In this document: positions 1 to 6,250 of the stretch, one piece after another | How the letters are laid out: every line of letters starts with the position of its first letter | Numbering within the stretch: position 1 is the stretch's first letter | Assembly (NCBI GenBank): GCA_902461475.1 | Contig: CABPXX010000029.1 | Span: 1-9,297, forward strand | Direction: 5' to 3' | Length of the DNA stretch: 9,297 nucleotides | Source: an uncultured Eubacteriales bacterium | Lineage (GTDB): Bacteria; Bacillota; Clostridia; Oscillospirales; Oscillospiraceae | Notes under the pieces: generated by a model | The model's database searches: none | What the model was told of the DNA's origin: nothing | Seen by the model: the letters and a program-made list of their open reading frames with translations, nothing else | Position numbers and translations under genes: made by a program

Positions 1-1
1 C

Positions 2-667
2 GGAATATGCTTGTGCCCCTGCCCGGTCTGCCGTGCCAGCCGCAACGGCTGTTTTCCCCTCTGCTCCCTCTATATACCCCAGCCCTGTGTCTGCCCACCT
101 GGGCCTCCTGGAGCCGCCGCCACGGTGACCATTGGCACGGTCACCACTGGAGCGCCCGGCACCCCGGCGGAGGTGACCAATTCCGGCACGGCCCAAAACG
201 CCGTGCTCAACTTCACCATTCCCCAGGGACTGCCCGGTACCTCCCAGCCCGTCAGTCTGGTGTCCTCCTACTCCACCCCGCCCCAGCCCGGTTCCTCCGG
301 TACCCCCATCACCTTTGACCGCAACGCTCTGAGCTTGGGCACCGACATCAGCCACACCTCGGGCAGTGACACCTTCACCATCAACCAGCCAGGGATATAC
401 TCGGTGGAGTTCCACGGCGTCATCACCCCCACCGCCAATAACACCTTTCCCGTGAACATCAATACCTCCTTGGAGGTCAATGGCTCGGTGCAGCCCGGGG
501 GCTCGGTGCCCTTCACCTTTCAAAATGCTGCCCAGTCCTCTGAGGTGTCTTTCACCGTCCCCATCTCGGTCACGGACGTGCCCACCACCCTCCAAGTGGC
601 CCCCTTTGGCGGAAATTATCAGGCTGACGCCGTCTCCATGACGGTTACACGGCTGGGAAACAACTGA
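2..667 (+). CDS. Collagen-like, Cys-rich surface protein with BclA-type C-terminal domain (5' end outside window)
   Basis: The frame is open from base 2 to the TGA at 665-667, and no convincing start with a ribosome site is visible, so the gene probably begins upstream. A TTG at 11 is in frame but has no Shine-Dalgarno. The visible protein opens with a Cys/Pro-rich stretch (CLCPCPVC, then CVCPPGPPG), followed by a short collagen-like part and the motif GTVTTGAPGTPAEVTNSGTA with an NFTIPQG continuation. This motif recurs in Firmicutes exosporium/collagen-like surface proteins. The last ~130 residues are Ser/Thr/Val-rich and look like a beta-sandwich of the BclA C-terminal (TNF-like) kind. Such proteins are usually spore-coat/exosporium or cell-surface fibres; a role here is inference from family resemblance. 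It is followed by a 150-base gap with its own promoter, so it seems unrelated to the sugar genes downstream. Cysteines near the start may cross-link chains. Confidence 0.7.
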   Translation, partial: GICLCPCPVCRASRNGCFPLCSLYIPQPCVCPPGPPGAAATVTIGTVTTGAPGTPAEVTNSGTAQNAVLNFTIPQGLPGTSQPVSLVSSYSTPPQPGSSGTPITFDRNALSLGTDISHTSGSDTFTINQPGIYSVEFHGVITPTANNTFPVNINTSLEVNGSVQPGGSVPFTFQNAAQSSEVSFTVPISVTDVPTTLQVAPFGGNYQADAVSMTVTRLGNN

Positions 668-692
668 TTTTACAATTCCCTCCAAGAAATGT

Positions 693-721
693 TTGTTTCT
701 GACCTGCAAATCTGCTATACT
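693..721 (+). promoter_or_regulatory. Candidate sigma-A promoter of the regulatory cluster
   Basis: A -35-like TTGTTT at 693-698 is followed by a 17-base spacer and TATACT at 716-721. The TG at 713-714 makes it an extended -10. The element lies about 97 bases before the response-regulator start. It is the best sigma-A match in the 668-817 gap. The -35 is weak (3 of 6 consensus bases), which fits low basal or activator-assisted expression. No convincing terminator for the preceding gene was seen in this gap. Confidence 0.6.
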
Positions 722-817
722 AAAAAGAAATCTGCAATCATTTTTTGTCCATTCCGTTGGGTACCACCCTGTGTGTGCTTCCACCCTTCTGAGACATAGA
801 GAAAGGATCGATACCCC

Positions 818-2101
818 ATGGCTACTAAGACGCTGTATACGGTCATTGTTGCCGATGACGAGGACGAACTCCGGGACGCCGTATGCTCCATGATTCCATG
901 GCAGGAGTACGGGTTCAATCTATTAGGCAGTGCCAGCAACGGGCTGGATGCCCTCCAGCTGGTGGAGCAGTACGAGCCGGATCTGCTGCTCACCGACATC
1001 CGTATGCCCTTCATCTCGGGCATTGAGCTAGCCCGTCATGTGCGAGAGGTGCGCCCTGCCACCAACATCGCCTTTCTCAGCGGCTACGATGATTTTGAAT
1101 ATGCCAAGCAGGCCATTCAGTACAACATCATCAGCTACATGCTTAAGCCCCTGACGCTGGAGGGCCTGGGGGCTGAGCTACGCATCATCCGCCAGAAGAT
1201 TGACGCTCAGTTCGCCATGTTCCGCCAGGCCTCCTCCCGCAATGTAGAGCACGATCTCCAGGCCGCCATGCTCATGCCCCTGGTGCTGGACGCCTACTCT
1301 GAGCCGGGCAACGAGGAGCAGGCTCTGGAATACGGCCGCCAGTGCGGCTTGTTGCGTGACAACCTGGACAAGCCCTGCTACACGGTGATGGTGTCCTCCC
1401 TGCTGGACGACGAGGGAAACAACTGCACCACCCCCGCCTTTGTGGCGTCGGTGGACACTCTTGCCGCCAAATACCTGCGGGGCCTGAGCTTTTTCTCCGC
1501 TGGCAAGGTCATCTCGGTCCTGTTGGGCAACCCCTCGGACTTTGAGGAGTATCTGCACATTCTGGCCGACGAGATTCCCCAGATGGCCTCCCGCATTTTG
1601 GGCCGACGCTGCCGCATCGGGGTCAGCCGCATGGTACGCTCTCTCACCGCCCTGCACGGTGCCTACAAGGAGGCCATGGAGGCCCTGCGCCAAGGGGACC
1701 CGTCGGAGAGCTGCGTGCAGTTTATCAGCGACCTTGCCCCCTCCATCAAAGGTGGAAACAACCTGTGTCAGCGAGCCCTGGAGGCTCTGGACCAGCACTA
1801 TATGGACGTCAACCTCTCCCTGGTATCTCTGAGCGCCATGCTGGACGTCAGCCCCAACCACTTAAGCTCCTGCATCAAGAAATATGCCGGAGAGACCTTT
1901 ATCAACATTCTCATCCGCAAGCGCATGGAAGCGGCCCGGGAACTGCTCATCAACTCCAATCTGAAAATCCAGGACATCTCCCAGCGCTGCGGCTACACCG
2001 ATCAGCACTACTTCAGCTACTGCTTTAAGAAGTATTGCGGCGAGTCCCCCAACGCCCTGCGCCGTAGGCTGGAGGCGGAAAAGGCGGGTGGCCAGGCTTG
2101 A
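818..2101 (+). CDS. YesN-type response regulator with AraC-family DNA-binding domain
   Basis: A 427-residue two-domain transcription factor. The receiver domain covers about residues 7-125. It shows the acidic pair Asp13/Asp14, the phospho-acceptor Asp60 in the context LLLTDIRMP, Ser88 and the conserved Lys110 of the LKP motif. The middle (about 130-310) is the poorly conserved linker typical of YesN-type regulators. The C-terminal ~100 residues (from about Cys317) form a double helix-turn-helix of the AraC type, with the signature running from LSLVSLSAML to the GYTDQHYFSYCFKKYCGESP segment. The ATG at 818 is preceded by GAAAGGA (801-807), a good ribosome site. Its TGA overlaps the TTG start of the kinase in a TTGA, so the two are probably translationally coupled. 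It likely receives phosphate from that kinase and activates the sugar transporter genes downstream; the target is inferred from position only. Confidence 0.93.
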   Translation: MATKTLYTVIVADDEDELRDAVCSMIPWQEYGFNLLGSASNGLDALQLVEQYEPDLLLTDIRMPFISGIELARHVREVRPATNIAFLSGYDDFEYAKQAIQYNIISYMLKPLTLEGLGAELRIIRQKIDAQFAMFRQASSRNVEHDLQAAMLMPLVLDAYSEPGNEEQALEYGRQCGLLRDNLDKPCYTVMVSSLLDDEGNNCTTPAFVASVDTLAAKYLRGLSFFSAGKVISVLLGNPSDFEEYLHILADEIPQMASRILGRRCRIGVSRMVRSLTALHGAYKEAMEALRQGDPSESCVQFISDLAPSIKGGNNLCQRALEALDQHYMDVNLSLVSLSAMLDVSPNHLSSCIKKYAGETFINILIRKRMEAARELLINSNLKIQDISQRCGYTDQHYFSYCFKKYCGESPNALRRRLEAEKAGGQA

Positions 2102-3816
2102 GCAAGAACAACGTCCAGACTGGCCTGCGCATCACCACCATTCTGGTAACCATGGTGGTGGGCGTGGTGGCCATCACCCTGTGCTGCTTTCTGGCTTTGT
2201 TTTTAAACCGCTACCAGGAGGCCATGGTGCAGAACGCCCGCACCACCAGCGTGCAGGCCGTATCCCAGGTGTCCACCACCGTGTCCAACTATCTGTCCGA
2301 TATGCGTCAGGCCATGGAACTGGTGGAGCAGTCCATGGCGGAGACCGACGAGAGCCGGGATGAGCTGCTGTCCGCCTTTCTGGAGTTCCGCCCCGACGTG
2401 GTGGCGGTGACCAGCTATTCCCACGACGGCCAGCTGCTCCAGTGCTGGTCCCCCGACCACGAACCCAAGGACAACATCCTCCAAAACCTCTCCTTTGATT
2501 TGGAGAAAGCCCAGGCCTCCCAGGGCCCTTACATGTCCGCCCCTCACGTGGAGAGTATTTTTGAGGGATACTACCCCTGGGTGGTCACCATGACTTCCCA
2601 CCTGCCCCAGGATGGCTCTGCCGCCTGGGTCTCCCTGGATCTGAGCTTTTCCAGCATTTCCAGCTATATTAATAATGTAAGCATTGGCCAGCGGGGCTAC
2701 TGCTTTTTGATGGACGGGGACGGCAACATGGTCTATCACCCTCAGCAGCAACTGCTCTACTCCGGCCTGAAATCCGAGGACACGGCCAAGCTCTCACGCC
2801 TGGAGGACGGCGCTTGGGCCAATGACACTGTCATCTATTCCCTCACCAGTGTGGAGGGCAGCGATTGGCGGGTGGTGGGTGTCAGCTACGTGGACGAGCT
2901 GGTCAACCGCAACGTCAGCGAGATGGTACACCTGTCCCTGCTCATCGCTGCCATGGTGCTTCTGGCCGCCCTATTTACCAGCTGGCTGCTCTCCCGCCTG
3001 CTCTCCCGCCCCCTCCGGTCTCTGGAGTCTGCCATGGAGGACTTCGAGTCCGATGCCGACCACTTCGACTACTACCCCGTGGGCGGTACCCGGGAAGTAC
3101 AGGAACTGTCCTGCTCCTTCGGCCACATGGTCATGCGCATCCAACAGCTGATGAACACCGTGCGGGAGGAGGAGGTCAATCTGCGCAAAACGGAGCTCAA
3201 GGCTCTGCAAGCCCAGATTAACCCCCACTTTCTCTACAACACCTTGGACTCCATCGCCTGGATGTGCGAACAGGGCCGCAACGCCGATGCAGTGAAAATG
3301 GTCCACGCTCTGGCCCGTCTGTTCCGCATCAGCATCAGCAAGGGCCACGAGCTCATCCCCATTTCCAGGGAAATTGAGCACGCGGAGAGCTACCTACAAA
3401 TCCAGAAATACCGGTATAAAAACCAGTTTACCTACCACTTCCACGTGGACCCCGAGTGTCTGCACTACCTGTGCAACAAAATCACCCTTCAGCCCATCAT
3501 CGAAAACGCCATCAACCACGGATTGGATCTGCTGGTGGACGAAGGGCGCATTGACGTGTACGTCCAGCAGGATGGGGACGACATTGTATTCCGGGTGGAG
3601 GACAACGGGGTGGGTATGAGCCAGGAGCAGATCGTATCCATCTTGGAGCACGGCCCCAAGGAGCGCACCGGCATCGGGATTCGCAACGTCAACGACCGTC
3701 TGCAAATCTACTTTGGCAAGGAATACGGCCTCACCATTACCAGCAAGCTGGATGTGGGCACCTGTGTGGAGATTCGCATGCCGAAGCTTTGGGAGGGAAA
3801 TTATGAAGGGAAATAA
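2098..3816 (+). CDS. LytS/YesM-type sensor histidine kinase
   Basis: A 572-residue membrane sensor kinase. The first membrane helix spans about residues 11-36 and the second about 279-299. The ~240 residues between them form an extracellular sensor region of Cache type, judged from layout and the IGQRGYCFLMDGDGNMVYHP segment. A HAMP-like linker follows (about 299-352), then the His_kinase domain (PF06580 type) with the phospho-acceptor His377 in LKALQAQINPHFLYNTLDSI. The ATPase domain has an N box with Asn470 (IIENAINHG), a G1 motif D502-N-G-V-G-M and a G2 motif at 525-531 (GIGIRNV). The start is TTG at 2098, overlapping the regulator's stop by four bases. Only a weak GGTGG (2087-2091) precedes it, so coupling to the upstream gene probably drives initiation. 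The 3' end overlaps the next gene by 14 bases. Together with the regulator it forms a YesMN-type two-component system. All catalytic motifs are intact. Confidence 0.93.
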   Translation: MSKNNVQTGLRITTILVTMVVGVVAITLCCFLALFLNRYQEAMVQNARTTSVQAVSQVSTTVSNYLSDMRQAMELVEQSMAETDESRDELLSAFLEFRPDVVAVTSYSHDGQLLQCWSPDHEPKDNILQNLSFDLEKAQASQGPYMSAPHVESIFEGYYPWVVTMTSHLPQDGSAAWVSLDLSFSSISSYINNVSIGQRGYCFLMDGDGNMVYHPQQQLLYSGLKSEDTAKLSRLEDGAWANDTVIYSLTSVEGSDWRVVGVSYVDELVNRNVSEMVHLSLLIAAMVLLAALFTSWLLSRLLSRPLRSLESAMEDFESDADHFDYYPVGGTREVQELSCSFGHMVMRIQQLMNTVREEEVNLRKTELKALQAQINPHFLYNTLDSIAWMCEQGRNADAVKMVHALARLFRISISKGHELIPISREIEHAESYLQIQKYRYKNQFTYHFHVDPECLHYLCNKITLQPIIENAINHGLDLLVDEGRIDVYVQQDGDDIVFRVEDNGVGMSQEQIVSILEHGPKERTGIGIRNVNDRLQIYFGKEYGLTITSKLDVGTCVEIRMPKLWEGNYEGK

Positions 3817-4789
3817 ACGCATCCTGGCTGCACTCACAGCAACCTTGTCTCTGCTGCTGTGCAGCTGTACTTCGACCTCCAGCATCTCTGCCCCCCACAC
3901 CGTCACCCTCATCGCCAAATCCACCCAGACGGAGTTTTGGCTGTCGGTCTTTGCGGGAGCTGAGGCGGCAGCCACCGAGTACAACCTGGACCTCAACATC
4001 GTAGGCCCTGACGCCGAGGAGGACTACGAAACCCAGAATCAGATGGTGGACGAAGCCGTTCAGGCAGGCACCGAGGCCCTGGTCTTCTCCGCCATTCACT
4101 ATGACAACAACGCAGATGCCATTGATGCCGCCGCCCAAAAGGGGGTGAAGATCGTGGCCATTGACAGCAACGTAGACTCTCAGGCGGTGAGCACCTACAT
4201 CGGTACGGACAACTATGCCGCCGGACAGATGGCCGCTCAAGCCGCTCTGAACCGGCTGGAGGGAGAGCTGCACGTGGGTATCATCAACTATGATATCAGC
4301 TCTGCCAACGGCCAGGAGCGTGAGCGGGGCGCTGTGGAGACATTCACCCGCAGCGGTCGGGCCCAAGTGGTCAGTGTCATCAACACCCTGGCAGAGGCCC
4401 ACATGGCCCAGACCGATACCACTGCCCTGCTCACCCAACACCCGGAGATCAACGTCCTGCTGGCCTTCAATGAGCCCACCAGCGTGGGTGCCGCCAAGGC
4501 CATCGAGAACCGGGATGCCGCCGATGACATCTTTTTGGTGGGTTTTGACTCCAACGTCAGTACCGTGGACGGCCTGCAAAACGGCACGGTCGATGCCCTG
4601 ATCGTGCAAAATCCCTACGCCATGGGGTACCTGGGGGTGGAGAGCGCATATCAGCTTCTCACGGGACAGGGCAAACAAGTGGCCCCCACCGTAGACACCT
4701 CCACGCAGATCGTCGATCGGAATAATTTATTCTCCATAGACAGCCAAAAAGCGCTTTTCGCCTTTGAACAGCGGAAAGACCCGTCATAG
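3803..4789 (+). CDS. Ribose/galactose-type sugar-binding lipoprotein, likely sensory partner of the kinase
   Basis: A 328-residue Peripla_BP_4-type binding protein in the normal domain order. It has a lipoprotein signal peptide: MKGNKR, a hydrophobic stretch, then LLLCSC with Cys22 the likely lipidated residue. The fold resembles RbsB. Visible ligand-type residues are the aromatic pair in TEFW, Asp in VAIDSN, Arg in RERG, Asn in LLAFNE, Asp in LVGFD and Gln in VQNPYAMG, all at positions where RbsB contacts sugar. The ATG at 3803 was chosen because GGGAGGG (3791-3797) lies five bases before it and a signal peptide begins there; an in-frame ATG at 3713 lies inside the kinase gene and would bury the signal peptide. 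Overlap with the kinase and separation from the transporter by a promoter region suggest that it serves sensing rather than uptake. This is analogous to XylFII, which works with a LytS-type kinase and a YesN regulator in Clostridium beijerinckii. A role in uptake remains possible. Confidence 0.88.
   Translation: MKGNKRILAALTATLSLLLCSCTSTSSISAPHTVTLIAKSTQTEFWLSVFAGAEAAATEYNLDLNIVGPDAEEDYETQNQMVDEAVQAGTEALVFSAIHYDNNADAIDAAAQKGVKIVAIDSNVDSQAVSTYIGTDNYAAGQMAAQAALNRLEGELHVGIINYDISSANGQERERGAVETFTRSGRAQVVSVINTLAEAHMAQTDTTALLTQHPEINVLLAFNEPTSVGAAKAIENRDAADDIFLVGFDSNVSTVDGLQNGTVDALIVQNPYAMGYLGVESAYQLLTGQGKQVAPTVDTSTQIVDRNNLFSIDSQKALFAFEQRKDPS
4747..4758. promoter_or_regulatory. AAAAGCGCTTTT palindrome, cre-like core
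   Basis: A perfect 12-base palindrome lies in the last codons of the binding-lipoprotein gene, about 110 bases before the candidate mgl -35. Its core resembles the centre of catabolite-responsive elements bound by CcpA (consensus near WTGAAARCGYTTTCAW) but lacks the outer TG/CA. It could equally be codon choice (it encodes part of SQKALFAF). Weak candidate. Confidence 0.2.
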
Positions 4790-4855
4790 TGCACAATTTG
4801 AGCATTTGTTTTTTTCGCATGTTGTTCAGTTGGAATAATTTTTTGCCCTTCTTTC

Positions 4856-4869
4856 GGTGATTTTTCACC
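4856..4869. promoter_or_regulatory. Inverted repeat GGTGA-N4-TCACC abutting the mgl -35
   Basis: Five-base arms GGTGA (4856-4860) and TCACC (4865-4869) are separated by TTTT and end directly before the candidate -35 at 4870. The position suits an operator or activator site. The arms are short and AraC-type regulators often use direct repeats, so the assignment to the YesN-type regulator is open. Confidence 0.3.
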
Positions 4870-4898
4870 TTGTTTTCGCCAGGCAATTTCGGTAACAT
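4870..4898 (+). promoter_or_regulatory. Candidate promoter of the mgl genes
   Basis: TTGTTT (4870-4875), a 17-base spacer and TAACAT (4893-4898) lie 65 bases before the MglB start. The -35 hexamer is identical to that proposed at 693-698 and is far from consensus, which would suit activator-dependent transcription. The 173-base gap 4790-4962 is AT-rich compared with its surroundings, as expected for a regulatory region. No better sigma-A match was found in it. Confidence 0.45.
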
Positions 4899-4962
4899 AG
4901 AGGACAAGAGATGGAGTTGCGTATGCTCCGTCAATCACCTAAATTTGAAAAGGAGAATCGTT

Positions 4963-5739
4963 ATGAAGAAGAAAGTGCTTGCTTTGTCTCTGGCCGCTGC
5001 TATGGCCTTCAGTCTGGCTGCCTGCGGTAACGGTGGCACTAGTGAAGGCGGCGATACCGTCGCTAACAAGGATAAGCCCGTTGTCTGGTATAACCGTCAG
5101 CCCTCCAACTCCACCACCGGCGAGTTGAATACCGAGGCTCTGAACTTCAACGAGGACACCTACTACGTGGGCTTCGATGCCAACCAGGGTGCCGAGCTTC
5201 AGGGCCAGATGATTCTGGACTACATCAAGGCCAACATCGCTAACATCGACAAGAACAACGATGGCATCATCGGCTACGTTCTGGCCATCGGCGACGTGGG
5301 CCACAACGACTCCATCGCCCGTACCCGCGGCGTCCGCTCCGCTCTGGGCACTGCTGTGACCAAGGAGGATGGCACCATCGACTCCGAGGCTGTTGGTACC
5401 AACACTGACGGCTCCAGCACTCACGTTCAGGACGGCAAGCTGGAGATTGACGGCAAGACCTACGTTGTCCGTGAGCTGGCCTCCCAGGAGATGAAGAGTA
5501 ACGCCGGTTCCACTTGGGATGCCCCCACCGCTGGTAACGCCATCACCACTTGGGCTTCTTCCTTCGGTGACCAGATCGACATCGTGGCCTCCAACAACGA
5601 CGGCATGGGCATGTCCATGTTCAACGCTTGGTCCAACAAGGAGAAGGTTCCCACCTTTGGTTATGACGCCAACTCCGACGCCGTTAAGGCCATCGCCAAT
5701 GGTTACGGCGGCACCATCAGCCAGCACGCCTCCGCGTGA
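4963..5739 (+). CDS. 5' fragment of permuted MglB: signal peptide plus normal middle/C-terminal lobe
   Basis: 258 residues ending at TGA 5737-5739. In order: signal peptide with Cys21; a short spacer (about 22-36); a strand with Trp42/Asn44; YYVGFDANQGAELQGQ (67-82); the EF-hand-like calcium loop Asp96-Lys-Asn-Asn-Asp100-Gly; GDVGHNDSIAR with His114, Asp116 and Arg120; a ~30-residue insertion of acidic/Gly-rich, hairpin-like sequence (about 133-167) not present in E. coli MglB; Trp185; SNNDGMGM (210-217); and TFGYDAN with Asp235. It ends at GTISQHASA, just where the normal protein continues into a helix. Codon use leans to GGT, GCT, CGT and GTT more than in the regulatory genes, which suggests high expression. 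If translated as is, it would be exported but lack the first third of the sugar site. Confidence 0.7.
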   Translation: MKKKVLALSLAAAMAFSLAACGNGGTSEGGDTVANKDKPVVWYNRQPSNSTTGELNTEALNFNEDTYYVGFDANQGAELQGQMILDYIKANIANIDKNNDGIIGYVLAIGDVGHNDSIARTRGVRSALGTAVTKEDGTIDSEAVGTNTDGSSTHVQDGKLEIDGKTYVVRELASQEMKSNAGSTWDAPTAGNAITTWASSFGDQIDIVASNNDGMGMSMFNAWSNKEKVPTFGYDANSDAVKAIANGYGGTISQHASA

Positions 5740-6200
5740 TCCGCAACGCCCTGGACAACGTGGATATGGACACCGGTATCGGCACTGAGGATGCCGCTGG
5801 TAACGTGCTGAGCGAGGACGTGTACAAGTATGATGAGGCCACTCGTTCCTACTACGCTCTGAACGTAGCCGTAACCAAGGACAACTATGAGGACTTCTTG
5901 GACTCCACCGTGATTTGGGAGCCTGTTTCCAAGCAGCTGGACAAGGAGACCAGCCCCGAGAAGAAGGTGTGGCTGAGTGTCTACAACTCCAACGACACCT
6001 TCCTGGGCGGCACCTATCAGCCCCTGCTGGAGAAGTATGATGATTTGCTGAACCTGAATGTTGAGTACGTTCAGGGCGATGGTCAGTCTGAGGGTAGTGT
6101 GTCCGACCGTCTGACCAACCCCAGCGCCTACGATGCCTTCGCCATCAACATGGTGAAGACCGACAACGCTGTCACTTACACCACCAAGCTGTCTCAGTAA
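5736..6200 (+). CDS. 3' fragment of permuted MglB: normal C-terminal end, linker, then normal N-terminal segment
   Basis: 154 residues if read from the GTG at 5736, which overlaps the preceding TGA as GTGA. No ribosome site stands before it, so this is most likely the continuation of the interrupted gene. Reading this frame back from 5736 gives LRVIRNALDN, a good match to the helix after the Q-A position in MglB. Residues 38-54 (SYYALNVAVTKDNYEDF) match the usual C terminus (E. coli RVPYVGVDKDNLAEF). Residues about 55-76 are the linker. Residues 77-145 match the usual N terminus: KVWLSVYNSNDTF with Asp87/Phe89 for E. coli Asp14/Phe16, a DGQ turn at 115-117, and AINMVKTDNA with Asn138 for Asn91. 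Without a signal peptide the fragment would stay in the cytoplasm. Stop TAA at 6198-6200. Confidence 0.65.
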   Translation: MIRNALDNVDMDTGIGTEDAAGNVLSEDVYKYDEATRSYYALNVAVTKDNYEDFLDSTVIWEPVSKQLDKETSPEKKVWLSVYNSNDTFLGGTYQPLLEKYDDLLNLNVEYVQGDGQSEGSVSDRLTNPSAYDAFAINMVKTDNAVTYTTKLSQ

Positions 6201-6250
6201 TCTGTAGCTACGTGGTAAAATTCCAGTTCGCTAATCAGTTGTAACATACG

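Larger units (their letters stand above)
4963..6200 (+). pseudogene. mglB: Circularly permuted MglB-like galactose/glucose-binding lipoprotein, interrupted by a frameshift
   Basis: Two adjacent frames (4963-5739 and 5736-6200) together encode one MglB-like protein of about 412 residues. The order differs from E. coli MglB. After the lipoprotein signal (Cys21, LAAC) the protein starts at KPVVWYNRQPS, which matches the VPVVFFNKEPS region near residue 110 of mature MglB. It runs through the C-terminal lobe to YYALNVAVTKDNYEDF, the normal C-terminal end, crosses a ~20-residue linker, and only then presents KVWLSVYNSNDTF through DAFAINMVKTDNA, the normal N-terminal segment. The sugar contacts of E. 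coli MglB (Asp14, Phe16, Asn91, His152, Asp154, Arg158, Trp183, Asn211, Asp236) all have counterparts; Asn256 is Gln. The calcium loop DKNNDG is kept. AGGAG at 4951-4955 precedes the ATG by seven bases. The frame breaks at about 5730, near the Q-A helix, where roughly seven residues appear missing. This is a genuine mutation or an assembly error. Confidence 0.8.

Noticed and set aside
7..318. ATG-started frame at the left edge as a gene
   Set aside because: It is out of frame with the collagen-like protein, whose recognisable motifs and longer open frame occupy the same DNA.
3713..3802. Upstream ATG at 3713 as start of the sensor lipoprotein
   Set aside because: It lies inside the kinase gene, lacks a ribosome site and would place the lipoprotein signal peptide in the interior. 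ATG 3803 has GGGAGGG and starts the signal peptide.
4791..4815. Rho-independent terminator after the sensor lipoprotein gene
   Set aside because: There is a run of seven T at 4809-4815, but the only stem before it is ACAA/TTGT with a poorly paired middle, too weak to call.
5724..5739. Programmed ribosomal frameshift in mglB
   Set aside because: No slippery heptamer or clear downstream stimulatory hairpin is visible, and family alignment suggests missing residues, which points to a deletion instead.
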